A stretch of 15,572 nucleotides of DNA, taken from the NCBI GenBank assembly GCA_038244535.1, contig JBBRTJ010000085.1, forward strand, positions 1 to 15,572. Direction: 5' to 3'. Origin of the DNA: JBBRTJ01 sp038244535 (lineage in GTDB: Bacteria > Actinomycetota > Acidimicrobiia > Acidimicrobiales > Ilumatobacteraceae). This document shows positions 13,867-15,572 of this stretch, one piece after another. Within the stretch, counting starts at the first letter, position 1. Each line of letters begins with the position of its first letter. The translations under genes and the position numbers were made by a program. Under the pieces are notes generated by a model. That model was not told the origin of the DNA. It did not search any database and saw only the letters and a program-made list of their open reading frames with translations.

Positions 13867-13876
13867 ACCTTACGAT
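13867..13876. promoter_or_regulatory. Overlapping divergent -10 boxes, leaderless in both directions
   Basis: The 24-bp gap between divergent start codons contains ACCTTACGAT. Read on the plus strand, TACGAT (13871-13876) is 7 bases before the molybdopterin enzyme ATG (13884). Read on the minus strand, TAAGGT (13872-13867) is 7 bases before the phosphotransferase ATG (13859). Both fit TANNNT, share two base pairs (13871-13872), and neither gene has a Shine-Dalgarno site, so both mRNAs should start at the AUG. Confidence 0.7.
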
Positions 13877-13883
13877 CCGGTCC

Positions 13884-15572
13884 ATGTCCCGAGCTGCGTG
13901 TCCCCTCGACTGCCCGGATGCCTGCTCGCTCGACGTCGACGTCGCTCCCGACGGGCGCACGGTCCTCAGCCTCGACGCTGCTCTCGGCAACCCGTTCACC
14001 CAGGGCTTCATCTGCCGCAAGGTGCGCCGGTTCGCCAACCGCGTCCACTCGCCCGAACGCGTGCTCACGCCCTTGGTGCGCAACGGGCCCAAGGGTTCGG
14101 CCTCGTTCCGGCCGGCGAGCTGGGACGAGGCCCTCGACGTGATCGAAGTCGCGCTGCGGGCCGCGGTCGATCGCCATGGCCCAGGCAGTGTGGTGCCCTA
14201 CCTGTACAGCTCGTCGGCCGGCCTGCTGGCCGCGGGAGCGCTTGGGCCGCGCCTGTGGAGACGCTTCGGCGCGTCAGCGGTGGCCGAGACGATCTGTGCG
14301 GCGACCGCCGGCGAAGCGTGGCGCCGCACCTACGGCTCCATGCTCTCGGCTGATCCATTCGACGTCGCCCGTGCCCGGATGATCGTGGTGTGGGGGGCCA
14401 ACCCCGCGGTGTCCAACACCCACCTGCCGCCGCTCATCGCCGAAGCGACGCGTGCCGGCGCGTCGCTGGTCGTGGTCGATCCTCGTCGCACCGCCACGGC
14501 CAAGCGGGCCGGCCTTCACCTCGCCCCGCGGCCCGGCACCGATGTGGCGCTCGCACTCGCGATGGCCGCCCACCTCGAGCGGGAGGGTCTCCTGGCCGCC
14601 TCGTTCATCGCCGAGCACGCCGATGGTGCCGGGGCCTTCCTGGATGCCGCTCGCCTCTGGACGCTCGCTCGTGCGGCTGCGACCTGCGATGTGCCCGCGG
14701 CCGACATCGCAGGGTTCGCCGAGGCCTACGCCACGACCCGCCCGGCGCTGCTGCGCATCGGCTGGGGCCTCGAGCGCAACCGAAACGGCGGATCGGCCTG
14801 CCTCGCCGTCCTGGCCCTCCCCGTGCTGGCGGGGCAGTTCGGCGTGGCGGGCTCAGGAGTGATCGCGTCGCTCAGCTCGGCGGCCCCGGTGTCGATGCGG
14901 CGCGGTGATCCCGACATCGGGCTCGACGATGCACCTCGCCGCCCCGTCAACATGAACCAGCTCGGGGCCCTGCTGTGCGGTGAGCTGGACGGCCCACCCG
15001 CATCGGTTCTGTTCGTGCAAGGGGCAAACCCGGCCGTCACCTGTCCCGATCAGGTGAGGGTGCTGAGAGGGCTCGAGCGAGACGACCTGTTCACCGTGGT
15101 GCACGATCAGGTCCTCACCGACACTGCGGCGCTGGCTGACGTGGTGCTGCCGGCACCGACGCACCTCGAGCTCGATGACCTCGTCAGCTCGTACGGATCG
15201 TTCACGTTGCAACGATCGCGGCCGGTGATCGAGCGCGTCGGCGAGGCCCGCAGCAACGACGAGGTGTCGGCCGCCGTCGCGGCGCGGTTCGGCTGGTCGG
15301 CCGACTTCGATCCGGACCCCGAACGGCTGATCGCCGCCGCCGTGCTCGACGGCGATGGCGAAGCTCCCGTTCGGGTGCTGCGCCAACCCGGGGCCACGGT
15401 GCAGTTCGTCGACACCTTCCCGTCGGGCGCGGGCCGCCGGGCGCGACTCCACCATCCCGGCACCGAGCTCCCGCTGCCCCGCTTTGCGCCCCTCGCCAAC
15501 GAGCTCAGTGCGGCCTACCCACTGACGCTCGTCAGCCCGGCCACCAGTCGCACCATCAACTCGATGCTGACC
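13884..15572 (+). CDS. Molybdopterin-dependent oxidoreductase, DMSO-reductase superfamily (partial)
   Basis: Catalytic subunit of the DMSO-reductase superfamily, with 563 codons present; the end of the C-terminal cofactor domain is beyond the window. Seen: an N-terminal 4Fe-4S motif CPLDCPDAC (Cys6, Cys10, Cys14) plus Cys44 in ICRK, ASWDEALDVI (about 79-88), ETICAATAGEAW with Cys138 at the probable molybdenum-ligand position, VWGANPAVSNTHLPP, VVVDPRRTATA, PGTDVALALAMA, VQGANPAVT, and ADVVLPAPTHLELDD. The dinucleotide-binding domain starts at AYPLTLVSPATSRTINSMLT at the window end. There is no twin-arginine signal, so it is cytoplasmic and soluble. ATG 13884 is fixed by the cysteine motif and the -10 box 7 bases upstream. 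Electron partners are not in view and may follow. The substrate is unknown; formate dehydrogenase and nitrate reductase are less likely on pattern, but not excluded. Confidence 0.93.
   Translation, partial: MSRAACPLDCPDACSLDVDVAPDGRTVLSLDAALGNPFTQGFICRKVRRFANRVHSPERVLTPLVRNGPKGSASFRPASWDEALDVIEVALRAAVDRHGPGSVVPYLYSSSAGLLAAGALGPRLWRRFGASAVAETICAATAGEAWRRTYGSMLSADPFDVARARMIVVWGANPAVSNTHLPPLIAEATRAGASLVVVDPRRTATAKRAGLHLAPRPGTDVALALAMAAHLEREGLLAASFIAEHADGAGAFLDAARLWTLARAAATCDVPAADIAGFAEAYATTRPALLRIGWGLERNRNGGSACLAVLALPVLAGQFGVAGSGVIASLSSAAPVSMRRGDPDIGLDDAPRRPVNMNQLGALLCGELDGPPASVLFVQGANPAVTCPDQVRVLRGLERDDLFTVVHDQVLTDTAALADVVLPAPTHLELDDLVSSYGSFTLQRSRPVIERVGEARSNDEVSAAVAARFGWSADFDPDPERLIAAAVLDGDGEAPVRVLRQPGATVQFVDTFPSGAGRRARLHHPGTELPLPRFAPLANELSAAYPLTLVSPATSRTINSMLT

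Noticed and set aside
14853..15455. 200-codon minus-strand open frame
   Set aside because: Antisense to the molybdopterin enzyme, whose frame carries conserved cofactor motifs through this region.
1..15572. Defence island, prophage, transposon or CRISPR system
   Set aside because: No nuclease, integrase, transposase, Cas gene, or repeat-spacer pattern could be found; the genes are metabolic or regulatory.

Overview
The window looks like chromosomal DNA of a high-GC actinobacterium, with Acidimicrobiia-like lineages a reasonable guess. The reasons are the strong G/C third-position bias, a PaaX-type regulator, an MprA/MprB-like two-component system, an F420-type luciferase-like oxidoreductase, a small PLDc_N/SHOCT membrane protein, and several genes that start directly behind a TANNNT -10 box without a Shine-Dalgarno site (leaderless). 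No rRNA, tRNA, CRISPR array, insertion sequence, prophage gene or attachment site was recognised. The taxonomic call is inference.

Layout. 1-2562: an M20-family amidohydrolase (cut by the window start) lies downstream of a PaaX-like repressor on the minus strand. An integral-membrane fatty acid desaturase is divergent from paaX across an 18-bp AT-rich gap. This block seems lower in GC than the rest. 2592-5556: a minus-strand response regulator/sensor kinase pair diverges from a secreted helical protein, an arrangement like envelope-stress systems. 5575-7719: a ten-helix DMT-type membrane protein diverges from a sarcosine-oxidase-like flavoenzyme. 7738-12450: a set of small-molecule enzymes (histidine phosphatase, LLM flavin/F420 oxidoreductase, alpha/beta hydrolase, SDR, NylA-like amidase). 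12590-15572: a PLDc_N/SHOCT protein, a phosphotransferase of the APH fold, and a molybdopterin oxidoreductase cut by the window end.

How the genes work together. Solid links are the RR-HK operon, paaX-amidohydrolase co-orientation, and the 4-bp stop/start overlap coupling the alpha/beta hydrolase to the LLM oxidoreductase. The amidase, hydrolase, SDR and LLM enzyme could act on related amide or ester substrates, but that is only suggested by proximity. Convergent gene ends are compact: hairpins lie at 2556-2598, 5580-5616 and 12994-13020, and two of them overlap coding sequence.

I did not find a clearly new multi-gene defence or mobile system. The most interesting signals are the interlocked leaderless divergent promoters at 13867-13876, the two-component system paired with a secreted helical protein, and the compositional step near 2562. 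Gaps between genes are all under 160 bases, so no long non-coding stretch needs explanation.
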